Positions 54,838-64,000 of a stretch of DNA of 64,000 bases are shown here, in pieces. The stretch lies in contig NZ_BJCL01000013.1 in assembly GCF_005403045.1 (NCBI RefSeq), positions 84,261-148,260 on the forward strand, in the 5' to 3' direction. A program made the position numbers and the translations under genes. Numbering within the stretch: position 1 is the stretch's first letter; every line of letters starts with the position of its first letter. The notes under the pieces are model-generated. The model made no database searches and was not told the DNA's origin. It saw nothing but the letters and a program-made list of their open reading frames with translations. Source of the DNA: Pseudaquabacterium pictum. Lineage in GTDB: Bacteria > Pseudomonadota > Gammaproteobacteria > Burkholderiales > Burkholderiaceae_C.

Positions 54838-55887
54838 ATGGCCGCGCCCGCGTCCCCGTCCGTCCCCCCTGCCCCGGCTGGCCCGGCCCCCACCGTGCTG
54901 GTGATGGGCGCCGGCAGCATCGGCGGCTGGCTGGGCGGGCGGCTGCAGGCGGCCGGCGCGGTGGTGCACTTCGTCGGCCGCCCGCGCATGCTGCAGGCGC
55001 TGCAAGCGCAGGGCCTGACCCTGACCGACCGCGACGGCGGCCAGTGGCAGCTGCCTGCCGCCCGCCTGCAGCTGCATCCCGCGGTGCCCGAAGGCCTGCG
55101 CCCCGATCTGGTGCTGCTGTGCGTGAAGAGCGGCGCCACCGCCGCCGCGGCCGCCGAGCTGATTGCGGCACTTCCGGCGGGCACGCTGGTGCTGTCGATG
55201 CAGAACGGCATCAGCAATGTCGACACCGCCGAGGCCGCGGCGCCCGGGCTCACCTGGCTGCGCGGCATGGTGCCGTACAACGTGGCCGAGCTGGGCCCCG
55301 GCCAGCTGCACCGCGGCACCGACGGCCAGCTGGCGGTGCAGGCCCACCCCGGCCTGGCGCCCTGGCTGGACTGGTTCGACACCGCCGGCCTGACCCTGGC
55401 GCTGCATGAGGACATGCTGCCGGTGCAGTGGGGCAAGCTGCTGCTGAACCTGAACAACGCGGTCAATGCGCTGAGCGGGCTGCCGCTGCGCCAGCAGCTG
55501 CTCAACGCCGACCTGCGGCAGTGCACTGCCGCACTGATCAGCGAGACGCTGTACCTGCTGAAGCAGGCCGGCATCAGGCCGGCGCGGCTGGGGGCTGTGC
55601 GGCCGGGCCTGCTGCCGGTGGTGCTGCGCCTGCCCACACCGCTGTTCCGCCTGCTGGCGCGGCGCATGCTGCGCATCGACGACAAGGCGCGCTCCAGCAT
55701 GGCCGATGACCTGGCGCGCAACCGGCCCACCGAGATCGACGCCATCCAGGGCGAGGTGCTGCGCCTGGCCACCCGGCTGAACCTGCTGGCGCCCTGCAAT
55801 GCCCGCATCAGCCAGCTGGTGCGCGCCTGGTCGCCACGCAGCCAGCCGATGGGCGGGCGCAGCCTGCGCAAGTTCCTGAATCTGTAG
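54838..55887 (+). CDS. 2-dehydropantoate 2-reductase family protein
   Basis: A 349-residue ketopantoate-reductase-like enzyme. The N-terminal NADP site is [17 protein letters not shown], and the central [15 protein letters not shown] and LSMQNGISN blocks fit the family. [17 protein letters not shown] carries the catalytic Lys. It is longer than classical PanE (about 300), with extra residues at the C-terminus, so it may act on another 2-keto acid. An internal GGAG lies nine bases upstream of the ATG. It is divergent from dcd and converges on rlmJ with a five-base gap. Confidence 0.85.
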   Translation: MAAPASPSVPPAPAGPAPTVLVMGAGSIGGWLGGRLQAAGAVVHFVGRPRMLQALQAQGLTLTDRDGGQWQLPAARLQLHPAVPEGLRPDLVLLCVKSGATAAAAAELIAALPAGTLVLSMQNGISNVDTAEAAAPGLTWLRGMVPYNVAELGPGQLHRGTDGQLAVQAHPGLAPWLDWFDTAGLTLALHEDMLPVQWGKLLLNLNNAVNALSGLPLRQQLLNADLRQCTAALISETLYLLKQAGIRPARLGAVRPGLLPVVLRLPTPLFRLLARRMLRIDDKARSSMADDLARNRPTEIDAIQGEVLRLATRLNLLAPCNARISQLVRAWSPRSQPMGGRSLRKFLNL

Positions 55888-55892
55888 GCGGC

Positions 55893-56750
55893 TCAGGCCT
55901 CGGCCGACAGCTCCAGCCGCTGGCTGGCGCCGGCAAACTGGCCCAGCAGGCGCACCAGCACTTGCAGAGCCTCGCGCAGTTGGGCGCGCAGGGTGTGCGG
56001 CGGGTTGATCACGAACACGCCGCTTCCCAGCATGCCGAAGCCACGCTCGTTCGGCTCGGCCACGGTCAGCCGGGCATGCAGCCAGCCCTTGCGGGCCTGG
56101 GCGTTGGCCAGCGCCTTCAGCCGCACCGGCAGGTTGGCGGATTCCCGCGCATCGATCTGCGGGTACCAGACCATCACCATGCCCTCGGCGAAGCGGGTCA
56201 GCGCCTCCTGGGTGGCGGCGGCCACGGCGGCGTAGTCGGTCTTCAGCTCGTAGCTTGGGTCCATCAGCAGCAGGCCGCGCCGGGTGGGCGGCGGCAGCTG
56301 GGCCTTGATGCCGGCAAAGCCGTCGGCATGCTGCACCTGCACCGTGCGGTCGTCGGCAAAGGCCTCGGCCAGCAGGGTGTGGTCGGTGGGGTGCAGCTCG
56401 TACAGGCGCAGCTGGTCCTGCGGGCGCATCAACGCCTTGGCCAGGCAGGGTGAGCCGGGGTAGGCCAGCAGCTCGTCCTGCGGGTTGAACTGGCGCACCG
56501 CGGCGATGTAGTCGGCCAGCAGCGGCGGCAGGCTGCCCTGCTGCCACAGCCTGGCGATGCCCTGGCGGTACTCGCCCAGCTTCTGCGCCGCATCGGCATG
56601 CAGGGCATAGGCGCCGGCGCCGGCATGGGTGTCGACCAGCCGCCAGCCCTTGTCCTTGGCATTGAGGTGGTGCAGCACGGCCACCAGGGTGGCGTGCTTG
56701 AGCACGTCGGCATGGTTGCCGGCGTGGAAGGCATGGCGGTAAGCGAGCAT
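55893..56750 (-). CDS. rlmJ: 23S rRNA (adenine(2030)-N6)-methyltransferase
   Basis: A 285-residue RlmJ protein that methylates A2030 of 23S rRNA. The N-terminus MLAYRHAFHAGNHADVLKH and DTHAGAGAYAL match the family exactly. The catalytic motif reads DPSYELKTDY, where many homologues have DPPY. YPGSPCLAKALMRPQDQLRLYELHP is the other hallmark. It is divergent from the P450 gene, with 65 bases between the chosen starts. Confidence 0.94.
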   Translation of the reverse strand: MLAYRHAFHAGNHADVLKHATLVAVLHHLNAKDKGWRLVDTHAGAGAYALHADAAQKLGEYRQGIARLWQQGSLPPLLADYIAAVRQFNPQDELLAYPGSPCLAKALMRPQDQLRLYELHPTDHTLLAEAFADDRTVQVQHADGFAGIKAQLPPPTRRGLLLMDPSYELKTDYAAVAAATQEALTRFAEGMVMVWYPQIDARESANLPVRLKALANAQARKGWLHARLTVAEPNERGFGMLGSGVFVINPPHTLRAQLREALQVLVRLLGQFAGASQRLELSAEA

Positions 56751-56815
56751 GCGCGCACTGTGCCACGGCGGGCATCATGGCGGCTTCGCCAACCCGTCCG
56801 CACCGATTCCGCTGC

Positions 56816-58126
56816 ATGACCGCCCTGCCCTACCAAGCCATTCCCCTGGTCAAAGGCCTGCCGCTGGTGGGCAACCTGCCGAAGTTCCTGCGCAGCCCGC
56901 TGGACAACGCCCGCAGCCTGGAGGTGCACGGCAACGTGGTGCGCTCGCGCACCTTCTTCGAGACGGTGACGCTGCTGGGCCCCGAGGCCAACCAGTTCGT
57001 GCTGCACGACCGCGAGGGCAACTTCAGCAGCCGCGGCGGCTGGTATTACTGGATCGACGCGGTGTTCCCCGGCGCCATCATGGCGATGGACGACCCGGCC
57101 CACAAGCACCACCGCCGCATCATGCAGGGCGCCTTCAAGCGCAGCGCGATGGAGCGCTACGTGGCCGACATGGGCCCGGTGATCGCCGATGTGCTGGCCA
57201 CCTGGCCCGATGGCGGCATGAAGGTGTTTCCGCAGGTCAAGGCACTGACGCTGAACATCGCCGCCCGGGTGTTCATGGGCATGGCCCTGGGGCCCGAGGC
57301 CGACCGCATGAACCAGGCCTTCATCGACACGGTGGAAGCGTCGCTGGCGCTGATCCGCAAGCCGGTGCCGCCCTTCGGCATGTGGCGCGGCGTGCGGGCC
57401 CGCCGCTTCCTGGTGGACCTGATGCGCAGCAAGCTGGCCGAGAAGCTCGCCAGCGAGGGCCCCGACCTGTTCAGCCAGCTGTGCCATGCCCGGGGCGAAG
57501 ACGGCGAGCGCTTCAGCGACGACGAGGTCGTCAACCACATGATCTTCCTGATGATGGCGGCGCACGACACCACCACATCCACGCTGACCACCCTCTTCTA
57601 CTGCCTGGCCCGCGACCCGGCCTGGCAGGACCGCCTGCGCGCCGATGCCCAGGCTCTGCCACACGCCCAGCTGCAGTACGCCGACCTGCCCGCCTGCGAA
57701 CGCACCGAATGGGCGATGAAGGAGGCGCTGCGGCTGTACCCGCCGCTGACCAGCATCCCGCGCAAGGCCGCGAAGGACTGCAGCTTCGGCGGTTTCCAGA
57801 TCCCCAAGGGCACGCCGGTGGGCATCTCGCCGATCCACACCCACCACATGCCGTCGATCTGGACCGACCCGCACCGCTTCGACCCCGAGCGCTTCGGCCC
57901 CGGCCGCGCCGAGCACAAGCGCCATGCCTATGCCTACCTGCCCTTCGGCGGCGGCGCCCACCTCTGCATCGGCCAGCACTTCGCCGACATGGAGGTCAAG
58001 AGCGTGCTGCACCAGGTGCTGCGGCAGTTCCGGTTCAGCGTGCCCGAGGGCTACCGCATGCCCTACCAGCTGGTGCCGATCGCCAAGCCCAGGGACGGGC
58101 TACCGATCACGCTGCATCGCGTCTAG
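56816..58126 (+). CDS. Cytochrome P450
   Basis: A 436-residue soluble bacterial P450 with no signal or anchor. The I-helix motif MMAAHDTTTS binds oxygen, KEALRLYPP holds the ExxR pair, and FGGGAHLCIGQHFA is the heme loop with the axial Cys. The pattern resembles CYP enzymes that act on fatty acids, terpenes or sterols; the substrate cannot be fixed. The start MTALPYQ at 56816 is preferred. An in-frame ATG at 56777 would add 13 Arg/Pro-rich residues. No redox partner gene is adjacent. It is the last intact gene before the decayed island. Confidence 0.93.
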   Translation: MTALPYQAIPLVKGLPLVGNLPKFLRSPLDNARSLEVHGNVVRSRTFFETVTLLGPEANQFVLHDREGNFSSRGGWYYWIDAVFPGAIMAMDDPAHKHHRRIMQGAFKRSAMERYVADMGPVIADVLATWPDGGMKVFPQVKALTLNIAARVFMGMALGPEADRMNQAFIDTVEASLALIRKPVPPFGMWRGVRARRFLVDLMRSKLAEKLASEGPDLFSQLCHARGEDGERFSDDEVVNHMIFLMMAAHDTTTSTLTTLFYCLARDPAWQDRLRADAQALPHAQLQYADLPACERTEWAMKEALRLYPPLTSIPRKAAKDCSFGGFQIPKGTPVGISPIHTHHMPSIWTDPHRFDPERFGPGRAEHKRHAYAYLPFGGGAHLCIGQHFADMEVKSVLHQVLRQFRFSVPEGYRMPYQLVPIAKPRDGLPITLHRV

Positions 58127-58179
58127 ATACTGCCCGCCGTCTTCGCCAAACCGTCAGCCGGTGTTATCCGTCTGAACCC

Positions 58180-58827
58180 ATGCCGCAGGCCAGTTGCCGG
58201 AAGAAATGCTTCATTTCGGCAAGCAGCGATAGAGGCACCCTAGTAGGCGAACCCATCCCGCCGCATGCAGCGAACCCGCGCGCATGGGCGTCAAACAGCA
58301 TTTCGAGGCGCTGCGCCGGGTAAGCCGTCAGCCAGAACGCACGCGACGCCACCAGCTTGGTGTGCGCCACCTCCAGCCGGCGGCGCAGTCCGCTTACGAA
58401 CGCGTACTCGCAACTCCGGTCGAACTAAAACTCGTCGCCCGATCTCGAAGCTCATCGGCACAAACGCAGCGGGCCGCAGGGTGTCGGCCTATGCCTGACC
58501 CCTGCGGCGAACCCACACGAACACACGCGGGTAGCTGCCCGGTAACTCAGGGCCTGGATCTCCACGAAAAGCGCCTTGACCGTGCGCCGGTCGCGCACCG
58601 GGCGCCGCGCATCAGCCTGCCACGCCATATCGTCAGGTGCTCCGCTCGCGCGCACACCACGTTCGCGTCGTCGCGCCGGGGTAGTTCAGCTCGGTCACAC
58701 CTTCATGGCGCAGCCAGCGCTTGAGCGTGCACTTCGACAGCCCCGTGCGTCGGCTGACTTCCCGGATGGACAGCCAATCCCATAAATGCATTCGCCTGAT
58801 CTTGGCCAACATGCCCACTTTGATCAC
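58180..58827 (-). pseudogene. IS21-family istA transposase remnant
   Basis: Pieces of an IS21 IstA protein can be read in order on the minus strand but in different frames. They are LAKIRRMHLWDWLSIREVS with RRTGLSKCTLKRWLRHEG (58827-58683), ADARRPVRDRRTVKALFVEIQ (about 58640-58560), AFVPMSFEIG, and FDRSCEYAFVSGLRRRLEVAHTKLV followed by FDAHARGFAA (to about 58255). At least two frameshifts and an in-frame TAG separate them, and the C-terminal catalytic part is gone. No istB partner is seen. This marks the left border of the decayed island. Confidence 0.8.
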
Positions 58828-58914
58828 ACCTGCCTCCCATGCTCGTTCCGTGAGCAGGTCAGTGTGGATACGCGGTTCAGATTTGCTGGATCAGGCCTCC
58901 TTTAGGGGGGCACT

Positions 58915-58952
58915 TCTGCTCGACCCTCAACCGCCCTTCTGGTTCGAGCAGA
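58915..58952 (+). terminator. Imperfect hairpin followed by T run
   Basis: Arms TCTGCTCGACCC and GGTTCGAGCAGA pair with one mismatch around a 14-base loop, followed after a few bases by ATTTTTAG. It could be a rho-independent terminator reading right, or an insertion-sequence end. No gene upstream clearly needs it. Confidence 0.35.
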
Positions 58953-58999
58953 CAGATTTTTAGCGAATCCATGCGTAGGACTTTCCCGGCTTCGGCTCG

Positions 59000-59206
59000 T
59001 CAGCCAAATGAGATTGGGATCGGAATTTGGTCGGGCCCTTCGATCGCCGCCGCAGGCTCCGGAGCTTCTTCGTCATTAGCCACCGGTCTCAGCGATACGA
59101 GCTTCCACTTGACGCCAGTCTTGCCAACGGCCGACCTCTTCTTGATGACGTCCTTGTCCACGATTTCCTCGAGGGTATTGATTGGGTACCCATCTTCGCA
59201 GTCGCG
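59000..59206 (-). pseudogene. Short open remnant of an unrecognised protein
   Basis: A 68-codon stretch without a start reads like real protein: GYPINTLEEIVDKDVIKKRS, then VKWKLVSLRPVANDEEAPEP and a Pro/Ile-rich end. It ends at a TGA (59002-59000) and is bounded on its 5' side by TAG. I do not recognise the family. It is probably the C-terminal remnant of a gene lost by IS activity. Confidence 0.3.
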
Positions 59207-59214
59207 CTACATCT

Positions 59215-59345
59215 CGCCTCGACGGAAAGGCATGCCGGCCGCGCCGGCCCTCCCGCGTATACGGCTAGACCAGCGCGAACAGATCCGACCACGGCACCAC
59301 GCCCGCCATCTCACTTAAACACGCCCGCCGCGGCGTTCGCTTCGA
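59215..59345 (-). pseudogene. IS5-family transposase N-terminal remnant
   Basis: The minus strand gives KRTPRRACLSEMAGVVPWSDLFALV, a stop, then PYTREGRRGRHAFP. This matches the N-terminal block of IS5-type transposases (VVPW...L..L...YP..G). Nothing of the catalytic domain follows. A short dead fragment inside the island. Confidence 0.6.
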
Positions 59346-60123
59346 CGACTGATCTAGGCCAAGGCTCAGGCGCTCCAAAACCGGCGCTGTCTCATCGCAT
59401 GACAACTGCAACAAGCAAATGGTTGACGTGCTTTTGCTAAGCGTCGCAGGATAAATAATTGAATCACATTTAAGGCTATGGAACATTGCCTCTCCGTACA
59501 GCCCAGATTGCCGCGATAGCGTAATCTGAACGAATGCGACGCCGCTGATGCTCGGCCGACCGTCGGTGTTCCTCGATCTAGGCGGAGGTCGGCACAAGCA
59601 GAATGCCGCACAACCATCAGCTAACCGCCACCGTACTAGCTGGTCCCTCGCAAAGCGTCTACCTGGGTGAGGGGTGCTCTACCCGCACTCTCCCGCTGCT
59701 TCTGCAATAGGCCAGGGCGCGCCGGGCAGCACACCATCACCAGGTTGCACGATGAGTTGCAGGCTCAACCGAGCTTGCGCGTGTAGCGCACACATCGTAA
59801 ATGGTAGCGACCGACCAATCACTTGCATGCCCCAATGTTCAATGAGCAAACGTTCCAACGAGAAGCCCACCTTCAACAGCGTATTAGCCGCAGTCCCGCA
59901 CATTGATGCAAAAATTAGACGAAGATTCCAACATCTTTCAATTGCATCAAGATTGCCGGCTGAGCCGATAGTTGAACGTAACGGTTGATGCTAAAGACAG
60001 TAATCTGGATTCAACGTCTCCGCAGCGGTAGTCACACTTGAGCTGCAGAGACCCATCAGTCTGAGCTAGAGCAACAAACGTAGCAAATGTTACCGCGCAA
60101 CCAACCCCTATCAAGGCTTTCAG
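59346..60123. other. 778-bp non-coding or decayed stretch
   Basis: Frames are short and show no recognisable domain. Base composition is lower in GC than the EPS and housekeeping regions. Its right end provides AAGG seven bases before the parB ATG. Confidence 0.5.
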
Positions 60124-61347
60124 ATGTCAGCTTTTCCCAAATGGCCCAAATGGCTACGTAGCACACCAGCGTCCAGCCAGACTCCGCCCCAGTTGCCTGT
60201 CAAAAAGGCAGCGAGTCAAGCAAGAGCACGTGACGTCGAAAAGGACGTACTGCCAGACAAGAGTTCAGCCGCAAACCAAGTCCGTCCCCCAGCTTCTACC
60301 AAGGGCGCATCGTCATCAGCGCCAAATCCATCACGGACGACTGCAACAGTTCCGCCATCACTGCCGCCATCGCCTCCCGCATCTCCTCCAGCACCGCCAG
60401 CGGTAACCATTCAGTCATCGCCGGCTGCACAGATCCCTGCACCAGCAATGCAGGCGAAGATCACGAAACAGGACAGCAGTGCAAGGGCTGAGCAGCCAAA
60501 GCATGATCATACGGACAAGCAGAGCAAATCTAACGAAGTTTTTGATTCAAGGAAAATTGAAGCCAAAGATATTGTTCCAAGTCTATTGCTGAATCGGATC
60601 GAGTCGAACTATCAGACGGCCAGTTTTCAAGCACTGAAGAAAGATATCTTGCATGCCGGCGGAAACGTGCAGCCCATCAAGGTAAGGCCTACAGCAGGCG
60701 GCAAGTACGAGATCGTTTTCGGACATCGCCGTCATCGGGCTTGCGCGGATCTCAACTTGCCCGTGCTCGCTATCGTTGAAAATCTTACTGATGTCCAGCT
60801 ATGGGAACAGATGGAAAGAGAAAATCGTCTGCGCAAAAATCTCTCGCCATTTGAGCAAGGAATGCACTACAAATTGGCTCTGGATAAAACACTGTTCGAA
60901 TCCATACGCAGAATGGCCGAAGCAATCGGGGGAGACCCAGGAAACATCGCAAAGATGCTGGGTCTCGCCAATCTACCACAACAAGTAATCGAAGCGTTTG
61001 AAAAGACTTCGGATATTCAAGTCAACTGGGCAACACCACTAAAATGGGCGCTGGAACGCGACCGCGATGGCATGATCACCAGGGCGGAAAACATTGCCAC
61101 CTCTCGAAAAACAGGCAATGCCAGCGTTGAAAAGATGTCGCCGAAATCCGTTCTAGCAGCACTGGTTGGCAGCGATTACAAGAACGCGGCGAACGATTCA
61201 CAACTAGAAATTTTTTCATCAAACGGTCAGAAAAGGGCCGTGATCAAGCCAGGGAAGGGTGGCACATGGCGCATTGATTTGAGCGGCCCAGGGCTTAATT
61301 TGCACGTCTTAGAAGATAAAATCAAGAAGATCCTTGAGAGCTCATAA
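60124..61347 (+). CDS. parB: ParB/RepB/Spo0J-family partition protein (orphan)
   Basis: A 407-residue ParB-family protein. Residues 1-130 are low-complexity, rich in Pro, Ser, Ala and Gln. The ParB/sulfiredoxin-like domain (about 140-240) has NRIESNYQTASFQALKKDI, VQPIKVRPTAGGKYEIVFGHRRHRACADL (the nucleotide-binding GHRRHRA box) and ERENRLRKNLSPFEQG. A helix-turn-helix region follows (MAEAIGGDPGNIAKMLGLANLP), and a C-terminal domain ends with a helix. AAGG lies seven bases before the ATG. No parA is in the window, and both sides are decayed IS DNA. The gene has lower GC and different codon use from the chromosome. It probably came from a plasmid or integrative element. Confidence 0.88.
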   Translation: MSAFPKWPKWLRSTPASSQTPPQLPVKKAASQARARDVEKDVLPDKSSAANQVRPPASTKGASSSAPNPSRTTATVPPSLPPSPPASPPAPPAVTIQSSPAAQIPAPAMQAKITKQDSSARAEQPKHDHTDKQSKSNEVFDSRKIEAKDIVPSLLLNRIESNYQTASFQALKKDILHAGGNVQPIKVRPTAGGKYEIVFGHRRHRACADLNLPVLAIVENLTDVQLWEQMERENRLRKNLSPFEQGMHYKLALDKTLFESIRRMAEAIGGDPGNIAKMLGLANLPQQVIEAFEKTSDIQVNWATPLKWALERDRDGMITRAENIATSRKTGNASVEKMSPKSVLAALVGSDYKNAANDSQLEIFSSNGQKRAVIKPGKGGTWRIDLSGPGLNLHVLEDKIKKILESS

Positions 61348-61714
61348 TGCTTTCGCCTGTGCGGTTGCGCGCCAACCAGATAACTTTAGGTTGTGGGTTT
61401 CAGAAATCGCTGCTCAATTGCAGGCAACAACGATCGGCTTTCGTGCTGCATTTCTGGCTGCCATTCGTTCGACTTCTTCCCACCGGGCATTTGCGCGCTT
61501 ACTCATACTACTACCGAAGTCCGTATATGTCGGGCAGTCAACAGATTGCGATGCACGACTAGCGTCCGTTCAGGCGTCACGCTCTTCGTCACGCCGCAGT
61601 AGAGCGCGTGAGCAAAATCGGCGCCTTTCTAGGAAGACTGGTTGAGCCAAAATGGCACTGATTCCCGCCAAGAGCCGCTGCGAATCGGCGACCATCGCAG
61701 CCGATGGTCAGCCT
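61348..61714. other. 367-bp stretch downstream of parB without a supported gene
   Basis: Only short frames without recognisable motifs. No terminator hairpin with a T run was seen after parB. Confidence 0.4.
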
Positions 61715-61955
61715 ACATCTGACTCAGTGCAACCTTGGACTGATGGAGGAGCATGCCAAGTCATCTCGCGCTTGGCATCAGGTCGCCTAGGTGCGCCCGG
61801 CAGCCGGCATTGGCAACTGCATTGAGTTCCCACGCGACAGACTGCCCCTGTACTACCTCCACATCGCTGGCAAGGACAGTCATCGAGCGCATGGTTTGCA
61901 ACAGGCGCAATTCGGCATCCATACCGATGTGCGTCTTCACGCTCAAAACCGCGCA
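61715..61955 (-). pseudogene. Degraded IS5-family transposase core remnant
   Basis: The minus strand reads VKTHIGMDAELRLLQTMRSM, a decayed form of the IS5 block (M)KAHIGxDAxxGLxHT. After a frameshift it continues as GAPRRPDAKREMTWH, matching the GxxxRPDAK...WH block after the second catalytic Asp. Both flanks lack the rest of the gene. Confidence 0.55.
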
Positions 61956-63242
61956 TGTCTGCTTGCTCTTCTACCGTTCGGAATTGCGTTCGCTGCAGCC
62001 ACACTCTAATGAGCTTGGATCCGAATCAGCGTTATATCTTCAACTGCGCCAGATTTCTACTGAGATCCAATGTGGCATCGCAGATTACGTCGCTTGCATG
62101 CCCAGTACCCTCGGCGTAATCTTGTAATTCCCTAAGAATCGACGAAACGTGACGATCGTGCCGTAGTCAGGTGGCTAACTCCACAAGATATTGAGTACCG
62201 CAAAGTCGCCGAAGTGTGGTACTTCAGACGGCGCTCTTTGCTTTTCCGACTCGCGCAGAGCGAACCACTGCTGTATAGGCAGAACAGCAACGTCATCTAC
62301 GCTGGCGACAGCGGGGGACCCTTCTCGCGTTCGGTCGAGTAGATCGCCAACAACCCGACTTCGCTGCCTGAATCATACATAGTTCTTCTCGCCTAAAAAC
62401 TCGCGCTAGCACATGTGCTTGGTCGCCGGACTTAGGCCAAGAAAGTGCGTGAACAACGCTAGCCGCCCCAGAACATCACCGCGACTACAAGTACATAGGT
62501 GACTTGATCTTGCAGAACTTCCGTAGGCTAGTGCAGTATGGTACTGCACAACGGGACTAGAGCGAAACCAGCCGCAATCCGGCGGGATCTCGCACCTTTG
62601 GCAAGGTGGACGGCGGCGTCGATTAGCCTTGTTGGAATCATGACACTAGTCAGAGCGCTCAAATTTGAATGAACCCAGGCGATAGAAGGCTCACGGCTGG
62701 CAGGCCGACCGCGCTGCGGGCACAGTATGCCACTGACAACTGGCCCGTTTAAATTGGTGCTTGTTAGATCTTGTCGCTCTCAGCGAGGGGCGGCCCGTAT
62801 CTCCAGCCCAGAGGGGCCGGCACAGTTAATCTCCTTTCAACAGCACTCTCAAACCGCTAAAAATTGGACGAGTCTGCTGCGTATTCAAAAAAATTACCAT
62901 TTGAATTTTGCGGCGCAATCTACAGCTTAGAGTTACTTTGCAGCCACTTCGCATCGGGCTACATGGCGGTCTCGGCAGTTGTACGACCCACCCGCACCTG
63001 AGTATAGGCAACGAAGTCGTAGCAGCTTCGCTTCTGCCCTCATTTGCAGAATACGACTTTACTGCAAGCACTAGCTTGCCCGGGTGCGCCTTAGGGACGC
63101 TCTGCACAACGCGCCGACGCACATGCCAGCGCATCCTGATTTGATGTTCCGGCCACGGTTGTCGCGCCATTGGGCGCCTAGCGAGCCGATTTCCGGTCAT
63201 TCAGACCGATCGCCGCGCCCAAGCCGGCCATTTTGGGCGCAC
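61956..63242. other. 1.29-kb decayed intergenic DNA
   Basis: No gene supported. Many short frames in all directions, no codon bias and no recognised domain. The right end carries the IS5-family element flank next to 63243. Confidence 0.5.
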
Positions 63243-64000
63243 TCATGCCCGGATTCCAATCAGCCGCCTGCGCGCCATCCACAGATTGGCCAGCGCGAAC
63301 AGCGTGTGCAACTGCGCCGTGTTCTTCGCCAGACCCGGGTAGCGCACCTTCACGTGGCCGAACTGCCGCTTGATCACCCGGAACGGATGCTCGACCTTGG
63401 CGCGGATGCTGGCCTTAATCCGCTCCAGTTGGTCGGTCAGATGTTCGACCGGCTTGCCGTGGTCGAGTTGGCGACGTTTGCCCGGGCGCATCGCCACATT
63501 CCAGCGGACCTCAGGGTCTGCATCGGGTCGCTTGTCCGCACCCTGGTATCCCGCATCACCCCAGGCTTCGTCTTCCTGGCCGTGCAGCAGGCTGTTGGCG
63601 TCGACCACATCGTTGACGCTGCCGGCCGTGCCGCGCACCGTGTGCACCAGGCCGGAGTCGGCATCGGCGCCGATATGCGCCTTCATGCCGAAGAACCACT
63701 GGCTGCCCTTCTTCGACTGCTTCATCTCCGGGTCGCGCTCGCCCGTGGCGTTCTTCGTTGAACTCGGCGCGGCAATCAGCGTGGCGTCCACCACCGTGCC
63801 CGTCTTCAGCAGCAGCCCCTAGTGCTGCAGCAGGTCGTTGACCGTCTTGAGGATCTCAGGGGCCAGCTTGTGTTTCTCCAGCAGGTGGCGGAACCGCAGG
63901 ATCGTCGACTCGTCAGGCAGCCGGTCGTCCCAGCCGCCGAGCCCTGCGAAATCGCGGAACAGCGGCACGTCGTGCAGCGCGTCTTCCATCGCCGGGTCGC
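63243..64000 (-). pseudogene. IS5-family transposase with internal stop codon, cut by window edge
   Basis: The minus strand from the window edge reads DPAMEDALHDVPLFRDFAGL, then DESTILRFRHLLEKHKLAPE, all standard for IS5 DDE transposases. At 63821-63819 an in-frame TAG follows VNDLLQH. The frame then resumes GLLLKTGTVVDATLIAAPSS with the first catalytic Asp, GDAGYQGADKRPDADPEVRW with the second, and KVEHPFRVIKRQFGHVKVRY with the catalytic Glu. So one nonsense change breaks an otherwise intact C-terminal two-thirds. A shorter product starting inside would lack a complete protein. The N-terminus and left end of the element lie beyond the window. Some IS5 relatives use frameshifting, but a read-through signal is not obvious here. 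Confidence 0.8.

Noticed and set aside
59346..60123. Small genes or tRNA in the spacer before parB
   Set aside because: No cloverleaf-like sequence or conserved protein could be recognised; the frames are short and without ribosome sites.

Overview
The window reads as chromosomal DNA of a high-GC betaproteobacterium of the Burkholderiales, probably in the Leptothrix/Sphaerotilus/Rubrivivax/Ideonella neighbourhood. This rests on the gene families and their order (DUF971-ubiE, ubiJ-ubiB-FmdB), the very high GC coding style and the B-type exosortase system. The genus is inference.

Layout. Positions 1-4029 (minus strand) hold housekeeping genes: an FmdB-type zinc ribbon protein (cut by the window edge), a sodium:solute symporter, ubiB and ubiJ. 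Positions 4222-49356 form one large extracellular polysaccharide (EPS) locus. Positions 49561-58126 return to housekeeping and accessory genes: ubiE, DUF971, a TonB-dependent receptor, a zinc metallopeptidase, dcd, a ketopantoate-reductase-like gene, rlmJ and a cytochrome P450. From about 58.1 kb to the right edge lies a decayed island with IS21 and IS5 remnants, an intact orphan parB and an IS5-family transposase gene with a nonsense codon that runs off the window.

The EPS locus has two arms. The plus-strand arm (4.2-30.6 kb) encodes the initiating sugar-phosphate transferase, the EpsL barrel, nucleotide-sugar enzymes (galE, manC, rfbB, rfbD, rfbA, algD), a glycosyltransferase and a PL5 alginate-lyase-like protein. 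It is interrupted by two DUF1800/DUF1501 gene pairs and three small secreted proteins, two of them with PEP-CTERM tails and one with a degenerate tail. The minus-strand arm (49.4-30.6 kb) encodes the export and sorting machine epsD-epsE-epsF-epsG-xrtB-epsI. It continues with a Wzx flippase, a pyruvyl transferase, an FrhB-like protein, a Wzy-type polymerase, two glycosyltransferases, a heparinase-like lyase, an aldo/keto reductase, a GMC oxidoreductase and an acyltransferase. Most neighbouring genes overlap by 1-4 bases (ATGA, TGATG, TAATG), so translation is probably coupled.

Together these genes should make a Wzx/Wzy-assembled polysaccharide from galactose, mannose, mannuronate and rhamnose-type precursors, decorated with pyruvate and acyl groups. 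PEP-CTERM proteins would be processed by exosortase B.

The most unusual content is the pair of DUF1800 lipoprotein / DUF1501 Tat-protein modules. The first DUF1800 protein carries one CBM60-like carbohydrate-binding domain. The second carries eleven in tandem, including a 794-bp near-identical internal duplication. The whole EPS locus also appears to split the conserved ubiE...ubiJ-ubiB cluster.
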